From: Clarkia xantiana subsp. parviflora
Lineage: Eukaryota; Streptophyta; Magnoliopsida; Myrtales; Onagraceae
DNA: 64,000 bases
Direction of reading: 5' to 3'
NCBI GenBank assembly: GCA_036873135.1
Contig: JAPTYO010000002.1
Location: 3,648,452 to 3,712,451, forward strand
Shown: positions 1-11,800 of the stretch, piece after piece
How the letters are laid out: each line of letters starts with the position of its first letter
Position numbering within the stretch: position 1 is the first letter of the stretch
Made by a program: the position numbers and the translations under genes
Notes under the pieces: generated by a model
What the model was told of the DNA's origin: nothing
The model's input: the letters and a program-made list of their open reading frames with translations, nothing else
Database searches by the model: none

Positions 1-150
1 TATATATGCAAAATCAGAATTATTTTGTCCAAGTGGAGCGAATATACAACTTTAGGAGACATGAGTTGTTTTTCTCTTATTTATGGACCAAAGTAAAGAT
101 ATTTTGAACTTTTGAGAATAAATGATGTACTTAAAAAAAAATTGGTTAAA

Positions 151-865
151 TGATGGATCAAGCTCGTCGGGTTCTGATCTTGGTGGTCTTGCGTCGAGTC
201 GTGATCACCTTAATACTCGTGTTCCGCTTTTCTGGTTCCTTTCCTCGATTACCTGCATAAGGGGTAAGCTGGGGGGTGTCCGGCGAACCCTCTCCGATAC
301 TAAATTGAGAATTCAGTTTGAGAGATAAAGTTAGAGAGAAGTCAGAACATCAATGTCCAATTAGAGATCATGTTATAAATGAAATATATATAAGGTCCTA
401 TTTATAGGGATTGTGATCTTAGTACCGGAGGGGTCCACATTTACGAATTGGACCCGTATAATATTTATACGGAATGTATTATGTGCGTAACACAGATGTC
501 AATCACTCGGACGTTAGAGGCCGGACGTGGGACGCTCCGACCCAGTTGTGACCAGACTAGTCTGATATGCGACGCCGGAGTAGTCCAAGACCGGACGTGT
601 TGCTCAAAGCAGTCCTTTGACCGGACATGTCCTCAAAGCATTGCTTTGAGTGGAGACATGACAGGTCAAAGTGCTTTGTCCGCTCATGTCCTCAAAGCAT
701 TGCTTTGAGTGGACTGTCCGGTATTTAACACCGGACTAGTTCAGACGGGGCGGTTCTTGGGAGGACTAACATGTATTTTTCGGATGCCGGTCACTTACTA
801 TGTTTGGGATTGATGGAGCGATCAAGTCGAGCCTTAGTGAGGTCCGATCGGGTTTATACCCATCA
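151..865 (+). mobile_element. Solo LTR with 5-bp target duplication
   Basis: The segment starts TGATGGATCA and ends ATACCCATCA, so its tips are the short inverted pair TGATGG/CCATCA. It is flanked on both sides by TTAAA (146-150 and 866-870), a perfect 5-bp target duplication as left by LTR-retrotransposon integration. No internal coding region or second LTR lies next to it, so it is read as a solo LTR left by recombination. A diverged relative lies on the other strand at about 52273-52769. The middle contains two copies of a short hairpin. The superfamily cannot be decided from the LTR alone. Confidence 0.75.
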
Positions 866-1617
866 TTAAATATAATGTATTTTTATTTATTTATTAGGGC
901 ACAGTTGGTCAACATTTTGTCGTGGTTTTAATATGGGTGGTCCATAAAATTTAATACGAATATAGAGCAAATATGGATTGATTGAAATGTTGGTGGTGTG
1001 TGTAAATACCAAAATTTTGTCCACGCACATAGCGCGTTCAAAATGTTGCATATGGCGTATTAAAAAATGAAGTGTCTAAATATGCAGGACCCTGAAGATT
1101 TATACATATTAGGTTGGTTTATATATATATATTGTGTTTATTTTCATAATAGTTAGATCTTGTTTTAGAATATCTACTCTTCAATTTTATAAGTCAAAAT
1201 AATTTTACCTAAGTTGGATTATATTTATATTGGCAATGTACAATTTTAAAATACACATAACAAAATATAAAAAAAAAAAAAAAGTGATAACTCTGTTTAT
1301 TATTCACAATACATTTACTAGGAGTCACAAATATCATAGGTCCGAAATTTCGAAAAGCCCTTCTCAAGCCTGTTCAAAAATTGTGTCCGAGTCTGATTGG
1401 GAGAGACTTTTTCACTTAAATCAAACTTGATTTTGTTAGATAGAGTCCTGAAATTCCATCGGTTCTAAATTACTACATTAACTCTGCTTATAGATAGTTA
1501 AATTAACTATAGTTAAAGGAACCCTAGCAGACTTATCGTCGCAAAAGACAGACTCATTCTAGTCAAACCTAGTTACCAAATTAATCTCTCGAGTCTCTCG
1601 AAATTTATTCGCAAAAT
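866..1617. other. AT-rich intergenic stretch, no gene seen
   Basis: The stretch is AT-rich and no open frame in it resembles a known family. The short frames at 1230-1430 run through a poly-A tract and look random. Confidence 0.6.
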
Positions 1618-2001
1618 ATGGTTTTTAGTTTTAATATGTTTAAAATCTACAATATATTTCAAAATATTTGTAATTGATACTTCATTTACTCATCCATTCA
1701 AAATTATGGTTAAATGCATTTCAATTGAACAAAATTAATTGAGTACTTATACTAATGTTATAGTTGAGTCGATCGAACTCTAACCTATTAGGAGATCAGT
1801 TGAGTCACAATCGAGTTCAGATACTTATAACATTACCGTAACATTAAATCTTAATTTTGATATTTAGAAAATTATTTGCTTATTTTGTAGATTTAAATTG
1901 AATTAAGTGATAATTTTGAACGAATGATTGAAAGAAATATCAATTACTATCGTTTTGAAACATATTGTAAATTTATAAAACATATTGGTAAAAAAAATGG
2001 T
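1618..2001. mobile_element. AT-rich foldback (MITE-like) element
   Basis: The left arm (about 1618-1735) and the reverse complement of the right arm (about 1880-2001) can be aligned over roughly 115 bases. Shared words include AATATGTTT, CTACAATAT or TTACAATAT, TTTCAAAA, GTAATTGATA and ATTCAAAATTAT. The two arms enclose a spacer of about 140 bp. No coding capacity and no clear target duplication were found, so the element type is open. Confidence 0.5.
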
Positions 2002-2102
2002 TAATACATAGTTTGGTTACTTACGTTTGATAATGTGATCGTTTGGTTCAAACATGTATATTTTAGTTATTTAGGTTTGTTAATGTGATCGTGTAGTTAC
2101 AT

Positions 2103-2831
2103 CAGGGGCGGCTCCACATAGAACAAATAGGGACAAAATGTCTCCAAGATTTTATATATATATATATATATATAATCAAATAATAAAACAACACCCTACC
2201 ATTTTTATAAGTAAACTAAGAAACACGTTAAATCATTCTCACTAAAGACTATTTTGTAAATTGCTAGCTCATATTTAGACACTCGAATAAATTGTCTATT
2301 GAAGTTTTTTTATACAAATTGCTAGTTAAGATTTGGTTGTGTAGAAATTTTGCTAGCTGAATTTTCTTTGAACAATTTCCTAGCTCGGGTTTTACTTTGT
2401 GGAGAATTTGCTAGCTCATGTTTTGCTACAATTTGGTCGCTAGCAAATTGTCCACAAAGCGACATCTGAACTAGCAAATTGTCCACAAAACGAAACCAAA
2501 TATAGCAAATTGTCCACAAAAGTGAATATGAGCTATTAAAATTTCCATAAAACAAAATATAAGTTAGGAAATTATTAAAAAACATTTCAACTGCCAATTT
2601 GTCTACAAAACGAAACCTGAGCTAGCAAATTGTCCCAAAAAAATTAATTAGCAATTTGGTTTTGTCCTCGAATGTGAGGTAGAAACTTGGTAACTAACCA
2701 TTATTTTATTGTCAAAATTTGTGAATTACAGTTTAATATATCTTCTAATTTATAAAAAAAACGTTAATCATTTTTTCAAGTAATTTTCTTTAAAAATGTC
2801 CCCCATTGTGTTATTCCTAGAGCTGCCACTG
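2103..2831. mobile_element. Non-autonomous hAT-like element
   Basis: The ends are CAGGGGCGGCTC on the left and, as the reverse complement on the right, CAGTGGCAGCTC, an imperfect terminal inverted repeat of the CAG(N)GGC type common in plant hAT elements. The element is bounded by AGTTACAT on both sides (2095-2102 and 2832-2839), a perfect 8-bp target duplication, which is the hAT hallmark. There is no transposase frame. The interior (about 2255-2640) holds many copies of a unit of about 40 bp around CTAGCAAATTGTCCACAAAA, with units facing one way in the left half and the other way in the right half, giving one large imperfect palindrome. Confidence 0.8.
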
Positions 2832-2990
2832 AGTTACATGAATGAACATCTGGTGAAATATCCAAAATACCCTTTATATTCATTATTCATCTTGCTATTT
2901 ATCAAATGTCTTATAAAAACTTCAAATATATTCAAAATCGATCAGCATATTTAAGTCTTAAATAAACGAGTAAAGAGATTAAATTTTCAC

Positions 2991-3174
2991 GGTTACAAAA
3001 GTATAGAGCTAATGAAAGAGAGAATTTAGAGATGATATTATTATCACACATAGGAGCCCTTATATAGGGATTACATATACTTGTGGAGGAAGTAAATTTA
3101 ATACTAGGAAAGTCTAAACAAGGAAGATGGTATATACACGTAATATTGAACATCCACTAAATATATTCATAACA
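2991..3174 (-). repeat. 3' LTR of the Copia element
   Basis: This 184-bp copy differs from the partner at 6869-7052 at only a few positions that I could see by eye, including the terminal base. The frame through it (minus strand) is not a gene. Confidence 0.88.
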
Positions 3175-3369
3175 CTCCCCCTTGGATGTTCATAAGGGAA
3201 TTGTGCCTCGTTAAAACCTTACTAGAAAAAAACCAATTGGGATAAAAATCTAGTGAAGGAAAAAGAGTACACAATTATGGATCCCTTTTTGTAAGCTGCC
3301 TCGTTAAAAACCTTACCAGGAAAACCCGATGGGATAAAACCTTGGTTAAGGAAAAAGAGTGCAGCGGTG

Positions 3370-3650
3370 TAGATTCTCCCCCTGATGTTGACATCGCGTA
3401 ATTTTATTAAGTCGACGCAATCCAACCATGTTCGCCAATATTCCAGATGTCGCAGTCGATAAAGCCTCCTTGAAAAGATCCGCTAGATAGTCATATGAAC
3501 AAATTCGTTGGATGAATAATAACTTGAGGCGAATGTGTTTTGTATGTCTCATTTGATATAACGATGAGCTATATAACCTGCATTATCTTCATATATACAA
3601 AATAATGGTACAATATATTTATTATCCACATTCTTGGAAAAAATTTCATG
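3370..3650 (-). pseudogene. Copia RNase H remnant
   Basis: Read on the minus strand, pieces match the C-terminal end of Copia polyproteins. A YEDNA block around 3590 corresponds to the RNase H acidic motif. It is followed after a stop or frameshift by a TKHIRLK block, then LADLFKEALSTAT and GLRRLN at 3370-3550. Stops and frame changes make it non-functional. It lies just before the 3' LTR, as expected for Copia. Confidence 0.75.
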
Positions 3651-4936
3651 CTAGCATTTTCAATCCTTCATGGATTTTCACTTTAATTTTGCTATCAAAT
3701 TAGCCACCCAAAAAGGCTATAAATAATTCATATGTGAGACGCATTTAAAAATTGTTATGTACTGCCAATGTAATAATATAATTGAAGGTGATTGCTCCAC
3801 TAAATGATCCATATAATAATTGCCAGGATTTTGCATATAACATTTGTACCACATGTTGTGCGTATATATCTTACGACACAATTTATTTATGCGGGAAATA
3901 ATTTGTATCCACTGGCTTCCACCTTCTGCATTTTTCATGTTAATACTTGCGTCTTTTCAAATTTTGGTCAATCATAATATTTGTTTAACATATTGAGCTC
4001 AAGATCCTCGTCTTGTTTTATGATTTCACTCATGAATAATATTCAAAACTGTTGTCGACAACTTTATATTACGGTTCCATCACTTCCCGTTAATGACATA
4101 ACTCATTGAGATCTCTTTATTATAATTACTTTCAGGTACCTGAACCACTTCTGGGTTTCATATTTAATTATGTCTTTACTCCTTTTTGGGAAATCACCTC
4201 CATAATAAGACCATATATATATTTCTTTCTATGCTCCATTCTTTTACCAATAAAATTTCTTTGGAACCATTATCGCACGCTTCATGCATGAGTTATTTTT
4301 TTATTATAATCTGTCCTATCAGGACATTTCAAATTGGAGCATTTGCAGCTGGTAATTGACTTATGACTTTTTGGGTTTCATAAAGTCACTTAATAGGCAG
4401 TATCTTAAAATGGTTATCTCTTTGAACTTCAAGTTCATATTATCATTGTGCGAGGATCTAAATGAGATAATAACAATTATTGTTCAGTCAATCTATTTTC
4501 TGCCAGCTGCTTCTTTTCTCCCCCTAATGTTGGGAAGTTGTTCAACAATGACAATCAACAAATCTTGCTTTAAATATATATCAGTCATTGTTCCCAATAA
4601 ATTGTCTATAACCAACATATTTTTCCCAACATTCCAGACACATCTTAGTGCGTTGCGTTGGAGCAATTCAAATATATATCGCACTTTATAAAGTTCATAA
4701 ATGGTGAATTAGTCTCTTGACTAAAAGTTTTTGTAATGGGGAGAACTGTCATTTAAAATTGGCTTGATGCGCAATTATACTGCTGCTTGCATAATAACAT
4801 GCATTTACACTCAATTTGCTCTAATTGGTGACAGTTTAGCTATTTAATTGGAGAATCTTTGTAACTTTCATGCTAAACTGCAAATCTAGACATGTAATTG
4901 TCTGAATCTTGTAGTAAATATCAACTTTCAATATCA

Positions 4937-5200
4937 TCATCGTTCTTTATTACATAATCTGGAAATTTGCAAATTCATAATCAACGCACATGTGACCATA
5001 TTGTAGATGCATCTTTCAAAATAATATATCGGTCCACATGGCAGGTGAACGGGCCCATATTCACCTTTTATAATTTCCATAAATAAGGGGATTTCATCCC
5101 GAATTCGGTTGATGATGATCACATAATTAATTTTTCTTGAGAGCAAGCATTGTAATGATTTATGGAGAATTTTCAGGTTCTTCCAAATAATTTCTTGCGC
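4937..5200 (-). pseudogene. Copia integrase core remnant
   Basis: The minus-strand frame contains a GEYGPVHLPCGPIYYF block. It corresponds to the GDICGPIHPPCGPFRYF region at the start of the Copia integrase core, preceded by a decayed region in the position of the Copia zinc-finger/pre-integrase segment. Key residues are altered (the first catalytic Asp position reads Glu). The match is from memory of the family and is weak after about 4990. Confidence 0.6.
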
Positions 5201-5256
5201 ATCGCAAGTGATCCGGGATGGTCTGTAATCGGTCACGCCAAATATCATATTATATG

Positions 5257-5356
5257 GGTAAAACTTCGGGTTTACCTCTATATGAATCAGTAAACTTCTG
5301 GTTTACCGAATATATAATCAATCCTGCCATTATTGGCGGTAAACTTCTGGTTTACC
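5257..5356. repeat. Three short hairpins inside the Copia element
   Basis: Three copies of the motif GGTAAACTTCTGGTTTACC or a close variant occur at 5257-5276, about 5290-5307 and 5338-5356. Each can form a stem of about 7 bp (GGTAAAC with GTTTACC). Confidence 0.8.
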
Positions 5357-6189
5357 TGAATTTTTTTTTTTTTTTTTAATAATCCTGATAACACAATCCG
5401 CATTTTTTTTTTCATCTCAACGATGATTGCGAAGTAATCACATTCTTTATAATAAAAATAAATAAATATGAAGTATATGAAAACATATAAAAAATGCATA
5501 AAGCGTAAATAAATAAGTATATATACTTAATATTTGATATCACCTGGTTTCATGTACCATAAATTGAGTCCGACAAGATTTGACATATTGTTTGATGTCG
5601 TATGTCGTAAAATCGATTCCGAAAATTCCAACATATTACTTTTAAGATTGTACTCCAAGTCGTCTTAATCGAGTCTGCCATAATAACAATATTGTTTATA
5701 TAATATAAAATATTAAACAATCGACAAAATAAATCCACTAATAGAAATTGATATGCAATTTTTTTTTTCGTAAAAATAATTGTTGCAAACTTATCATATT
5801 GCTGACACATGTAAGATTTAATAATTCTTGCAAGATATACATCATTTTCAGAGAAATTAATAAAGTGAATAAATTATGAGAAATTAATTTCTTCTTCAGT
5901 GGTTTACTGTAGGCGATCTAATGCATGTTATTTAATTGACAATATAACCACAATATCAATTATTAAAACCTTAATAACAAAGATATATAATCATATAATG
6001 GAAAAGATAAAAGTAGTAAAAGAAATCTCCCTTAGGTAGGTGCAGCTTGGGCAATCTCCCTTATAGAACTTACATTCATTGTCCAACGTCTTGTAAGTCA
6101 ATCGAAACAGCTTGATGAGGAAGAGGCCTCGATGAGGTTCCATGCGAATGGGTTATAATTTAATTCTAATCATTAATCAAACAATGCAA

Positions 6190-6311
6190 TACTCTCTTCA
6201 GGGAGTAGAGATGATATCATAATTTAATGACAGACTTCAACACTCACTTCAGGGAGTGGATTATAATATCATCGATATAATCACATGTTGCAACACTCAC
6301 TTCAGGGAGTG
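6190..6311. repeat. Three CACTC...GAGTG hairpin repeats inside the Copia element
   Basis: CACTCACTTCAGGGAGTG occurs at 6241-6258 and 6294-6311, and a variant TACTCTCTTCAGGGAGTA at 6190-6207. They are spaced about 50 bp apart in the part of the element nearer the 5' LTR. Each has a 5-bp self-complementary stem. Confidence 0.8.
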
Positions 6312-6868
6312 AAGCACGTCTAGTATGCGATGCATATACTTTTCCATTCATCAATTGCATATTTTAGCATCTATCAACCATGCCACACTATTTTTTTTTT
6401 TTTTTTTATGATTAATATACTATAGCCAATCGCTTTTAGTGCCACAAAGCTGAGTTTAACAAGACCAGTCATATAATAATATTTCGCTCGTCTCATTATC
6501 TGGTCTGAAGATATTTCGCATTGCTTGTATCAAGAGCATGTTGGTCTGTTACTGTTGGCCTAGCAAATAAGCAGCTCATCTTTGCAGTAGGTAGCGACTC
6601 ATCTTGCATGTACAAATAAAGTTTGGCTAGATATTAGATATCATAGAGACGTATGAATAATATTGATAAATTGATAATTCATTAATTGAAGAGAAAACAA
6701 ATCTTCCCTTTTTTTCACGCTTCATGTGTTTTTCTTTGAGGAGGGATGCGAATAAACTGAAAATCTTGCTTCCTCTTAACTTGAATGCGAGTGGAATCCA
6801 ATTCAGAGGCCGATGGTAGAAACGGTAAGGCGTAGTAAAAATATGCGAGTCGAATCGTGCTGATAACG

Positions 6869-7052
6869 TGTTACAAAAGTATAGAGCTAATGGAAGAGAG
6901 AATTTAGAGATGATATTATTATCACACATAGGAGCCCTTATATAGGAATTACATATACTTGTGGAGGAAGTAAATTTAATACTAGGAAAGTCTAAACAAG
7001 GAAGATGGTATATACACGTAATATTGAACATCCACTAAATATATTCATAACA
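6869..7052 (-). repeat. 5' LTR of the Copia element
   Basis: This is the partner of 2991-3174. A TATATAA-like box (about 6940 on the minus strand) sits inside it as a possible LTR promoter. The 134-aa minus-strand frame that starts in it is only a read-through of the LTR and leader. Confidence 0.88.
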
Positions 7053-7057
7053 TTCGC

Positions 7058-7500
7058 TGGTTTTTAATCACTAGAAGCTTCCCAGATTCTGATTTGATTT
7101 TTAGATGAAATTATTTGTTTCGTTATTTCTTATTTGTAATAATACAATCCCAAACCCTTAACTCTTTGTTTTGATTGATTATTTGTACCATGCTGATTTC
7201 TAAGGAAAGTGGAGTGGGTTAATTTATGTTAAGAATATAATTTTCCCTACCGGAATCGATTTTGTCTTTTAAGGGAAATTATTATTATTATTTTAACTTG
7301 ATAAACATTTAAACGTAAATAACTAAACAAAATAAGTATTTTGAACCATTCAGTTATATACTAAATAATCATTTAATTACGGAAAAAAAAAAACTATCAG
7401 TTACAACTTACATAGAGCGAACATAGGTAACATTTAACAACCACTGCATTAACCCTAAAAAAAACCATTTTTTTCCGAACATTTTTCGTGTTTTACCTAC
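7058..7500. other. Intergenic stretch upstream of the IDN2-like gene
   Basis: AT-rich, with no frame that looks coding. An AACCCTAA telo-box-like word at about 7449-7456 lies shortly before the CT-rich leader of the next gene and may belong to its promoter. Confidence 0.4.
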
Positions 7501-8822
7501 TTTACTCGAACCTAGCTAGCTCCTCATTTCATCTCCCCCGAGTCACGGGTCAGTGCTCACCCTCACCTCACTCTCCCAAGTCCCAAGCTTGGCGTGGCGA
7601 TTGCGGCTCCGAGCGGCACCGACAACCTCCTCTCGGCGGCTCCGTGCGGCACCTGCAATCGTTTCAGTCTCCGCCTCCCAGCAGCAGAGCAGCTCCCTCC
7701 GATCCCTGCTCTATCTCCGGCCTCCCAGCAGCTCTAGTTCCCTCCGACTCCGCCCCCGCCTCAGGTCTCCAATTTAGGCAGTGACACCAATCACTCCTCT
7801 CGAAGCCTTGGATCTCTCAGCTTGCATTATCGTTGATCTAACTGAAGGCGATCTTCTTGCTGTTTTTACTCAGTAAGTCTTCTTGTTGTATTTGTTGTTA
7901 ATTGGTTTCTTAATTTGATTTTGTTACAGTAGTACATGCGGTTGTTTCAGTTTCTTGAAACTCCATATCATGTGTCTGCTAATTGAGTTATAGGATGAGC
8001 CATAGGTAGCATTTTCTGTATGCAAATTAAATTAACAGGAGGCTGTCTTGTGAAGGGAACAAACACGAGGGGCATTCTCGATCTACATTCTACTCTTACT
8101 TCCTTTATCCCGGTTGTTCTGTCTTTGATTGTTTTCCTTATGATTCTCTTGATACTTTCTGTATATTGTAACTCAACAATATCAGTATTATCCTTTATGT
8201 TAATTCATTGTGAAGTCAGTGCATGAATTACTGGGGGTTGCTTTGTTGGATTGATGAAACAAACTGAAGACAATGCCATACCTCCTGTTTTAGAAGGATG
8301 GAAGAAACCTAAATTCCGTGGCCTTATTGCTATTCGGGTTTTTATTTGTTAACTGCTTGTTCATAAGTCGATTTGTAATAAAAAGTCTGATCTTGAAATT
8401 AACTGAAATTAGATATTAGAAGATGGCAAATTAACTAAATAGATTATCGAAAGGATGGAACTTTAAACTATATTTTTATTCCGTAATAGAACCCCGAACC
8501 TGAATCTCTAATCGTAGACCGACTAGATACATAGGGATTTAATTCTTATTATTTTCTCTAGTGAACCAAGGTTTCTAGTTAGACTTTAATTAACTAGTAG
8601 CAACTCTAATTTTTTTTTCTTCCCTAAACGTCCCTATGTCGATTTTAGGTCCGACAGTGTGGATATGGATATGGGTCAAAACTGTGGATTTTGACCCCAT
8701 TGCCAACCCTAGGTATACTATAATGGATCCAAAGTATGGACATGTAGTATGCCTTGGACCATTCATTCATTCATTCAGACTTTTGATTGATTTATAGGGC
8801 GTTTTGTACATCTTTAATCTTC
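7501..8822 (+). other. Probable 5' UTR with intron of the IDN2-like gene
   Basis: 7500-7872 is CT- and GC-rich with many short serine/proline-rich frames, typical of a plant leader. CTCA|GTAAGT at 7873 is a strong donor, and a TTTATAG acceptor at about 8797 precedes the coding exon. This suggests a leader intron of about 0.9 kb. The frames at 7488-7784 and 8020-8226 are treated as untranslated. Confidence 0.5.
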
Positions 8823-11800
8823 ATGGGAAGTTTAGTAGACCAGAGTTCAGATGAAGACATCAGTGACTCCGAAATGGAAGAGTTTGAAGAGAAAACTTAC
8901 GAAGAGCTGAAGAGTGGAAACCAACAAGTAAAAACTTCAGAGGAGACCTTCACCTGCCCTTACTGCCCTAAGAAGAGAAAGAGGGACTACCTCTACAATG
9001 AACTCCTCCAGCATGCTTCTGGTGTGGGTAAGAGTTGTTCCGATAAAAGAAGCGTGAAGGAGAAAGCCTCTCATCTAGCTCTGATGAAATACCTGGAAAA
9101 GGACATTAGTAGTGGTGAAACCTCAAAGGTTGCAGAGAAAAAAGGAGAAGAGGAATATCCTATTGATGCTAGCAATCATGATAAATTTGTGTGGCCGTGG
9201 AAAGGAATTGTTGTTAACATCCCAACAAGGAGAGGGGAAGATGGTCGGCTTGCTGGAGAAAGTGGGTCAAAGTTGAGGGATGAGCTCATAAGCCGAGGCT
9301 TCAACCCTACAAGGGTAGTTCCTCTATGGAGTTATCGAGGCCACTCTGGAACTGCTATTGTGGAATTCAATAAAGGATGGCCAGGCCTCCACAATGCCAT
9401 ATCCTTTGAAAGGGCTTATGAATCGGATCAGCATAGTCGCAAGGACTGGGTCAAAGCTGATGGTGGCCCTAAAACGGGTCTCTATGCATGGGTTGCTCGT
9501 GAAGGGGATTATAAGTCAAGTGGCATTATAGGAGATCACTTGCGTAAGGTTGGGGACCTCAAGACAATTGCAGAGATGCAGGAAGAGGAGGATCGCAAGC
9601 AGCACAAACTTGTCTCCAACTTGACCTACATTATCGAGGAAAAGCATAAGCACTGTAAAGACATTGAAGATATGTGCAAGGAAACATCCAACAATGTCAA
9701 TGAATTAATGATACAGAATGATAAACTTCATCAATCTTACAATGAAGGTGGTATTCATTCTAAAATGTAGTCACAAAGCATTATTTAGTTTCAATTTATT
9801 ACTGATATTCTTCTTAAACAAACTGCAGAGTTGAAGAAGCTGCAGACTAACGCATATGATCACTTCCAGCGAATATTTAGTGATCATGAAAGGCTTAAAT
9901 CCCAACTGGAGTCTCAGAAAAAGGAGCTAGAAAAGCGCGGGAAAGAATTAGAGCAACGTGAGGCAAAGAATGAAAGTGAGAGGAAAAAACTTTCAGATGA
10001 GATTGCAGAGGTAATGGATATTTTTCATAATTGCCCTTGCTTATCACTGTCTTTCATATTTGGTGAGATACTCTTTGTTGTGTTGGATAGAGGAGATCCT
10101 CCAAAATCAAGTGGATGATAGTACTGTGTTTTCATTTCTTGTTATCTTCTCTGTTAACTAAGTGGTTTCTGAGAATTTCAGAGCTTTCTCTAATTTTAAA
10201 ATAGCTGTTTATAAGACTGTCTTCTGAAATTAGTAGTTTAATATCGTACCTATTCAATTACTTGGGCCTCTTTCAAAAGATAAAATGTTAAGTTGCACTT
10301 CAATCCAAATAGACACAGGTCAAAGATTGCTGGATCTAGGTTTGATACATAACAGTCTCTTTTTCTGCTCATTATTTAATTGTTGTGTGTACTTGAGGAA
10401 CTCAACTTATATTATCTAACTTTGGAGTAGATGGATGTAACTGGAAGGGAATGAAAGAAGAAAAAAAAAATCCATTTTTTGAGTTTGGAGGATCTGAAGG
10501 AATGGAAATATATGGATTAGTTTCCAGTCCAAATCCTCAGAAAAGTGATATTTGTTTTGCCACCAAACAAGTTTTATGGTTTCATTCTGGAGGTTTAGGC
10601 AACTTAAGGTTAAGGTAGTCAATCTCTTACGTGAAGCTTTTGTGCTCCTCAATGACATTACAGAGTCGTATTTGATTAAGGGATACATCAGTTTTCATTA
10701 ACTTCCATTGTTTATATCAAATTTGACTTGAATTTTTATTGAACATATAAACTTTGTTGTGAAGGCTTTCAGGACATGCTTAAGTGAAAAATATGGTAGA
10801 ATTGGTGAAATTTATGCATGTATAGAAGTTGCATATTTTTGTACAGTATCAGTAGCAGTAAGGCAAACACAAAAAATAAACTCTTCAAGTCCTTTTATTC
10901 ATGTTCCTGACAGGATATGTTATGGAGATAATTAGCTTTGCCTGTACAGGTACTCCAAATGTTTAGATACTTGGTTGCATTGTTAACTTGATGTTTTAAT
11001 TGCAGAATTCCCAGAAGAACAGTTCGCTGCAGATGGCTTCATTGGAACAACAGAGAGCTGACGAAAAAGTGCTAAAATTGGCTGAAGATCAGAAGGTTGT
11101 GGATATATTATTATTTATAATATGTTTGCAGGGAATGGATGGTTTTAATTTGGTTGTTGTTGTACTTGTATCATCAGAGGGAAAAAGAGAAACTTCACAA
11201 TCGGATAATCCAATTGGAGAGACAGCTTGATGCAAAACAGACTCTGGAATTAGAAATTCAACAGTTGAAAGGGTCGTTAAATGTAATGAAACACATAAAA
11301 GATGAAGATGGGGAAGTGATGAACAAAATGGATGGGCTGCTTAAGGACTTGAGAGATAAGGAAGGGGAACTAGATGACTTGGAGTCGCTGAACCAGACAC
11401 TTATTGTAAAGGAGCGAAAGAGCAATGATGAGCTGCAAGAAGCGAGAAAAGAACTGATTAATGTATGTGTTTCTTTCTTTCTTTGTGTCTTTTACTACCT
11501 TTATTTTTTGTTATTGTATTGGAATTAATCTTAATGGGTGCAGGGATTGAAAGAGGTGATTTCTGGGCGGTCTTACATTGGGGTGAAGAGGATGGGAGAG
11601 CTTGATAGCGAGCCGTTCCTTGAGGCAATGAAGAACAAGTATAGTGAGGATGAAGCAGAAGAGAAGGCATCAGAAGTTTGCTCAATGTGGGAGGAATATC
11701 TTAGAGATCCAGACTGGCATCCATTCAGAGTTATTCAGGTTGATGGGGGGAAAGAAAAGGAAATAATAAACAGTGATGATGAAAAACTGAATGAGCTTAA

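Larger units (their letters stand above)
2991..7052 (-). mobile_element. Copia LTR retrotransposon, decayed interior, minus strand
   Basis: Two 184-bp LTRs bound the element: 6869-7052 (5' LTR on the minus strand) and 2991-3174 (3' LTR). In the element's sense they begin TGTTATGAAT and end TTTTGTAACA, with the last base mutated in the 3' copy. The flanks TTCAC (2986-2990) and TTCGC (7053-7057) are a 5-bp target duplication with one change. Directly after the 5' LTR lies a primer-binding-site-like CGTTATCAGCACGA, and just before the 3' LTR a purine tract AAGGGGGAG. The interior holds minus-strand remnants of integrase and RNase H in the usual Copia order, broken by stops and frameshifts. At 4.06 kb it is short for an autonomous Copia element. 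Confidence 0.9.

Noticed and set aside
5257..6311. CRISPR-like arrays
   Set aside because: The repeats number only three each, are hairpins inside a plant retrotransposon, and CRISPR is not expected in a plant nuclear genome.
6627..7031. 134-aa minus-strand frame
   Set aside because: It starts inside the LTR and runs into the leader of the Copia element. The same frame occurs in the other LTR (2932-3153).
7488..7784. 98-aa and 74-aa Ser/Pro-rich frames
   Set aside because: They lie in the CT-rich leader of the IDN2-like gene, overlap each other in different frames and match nothing known.
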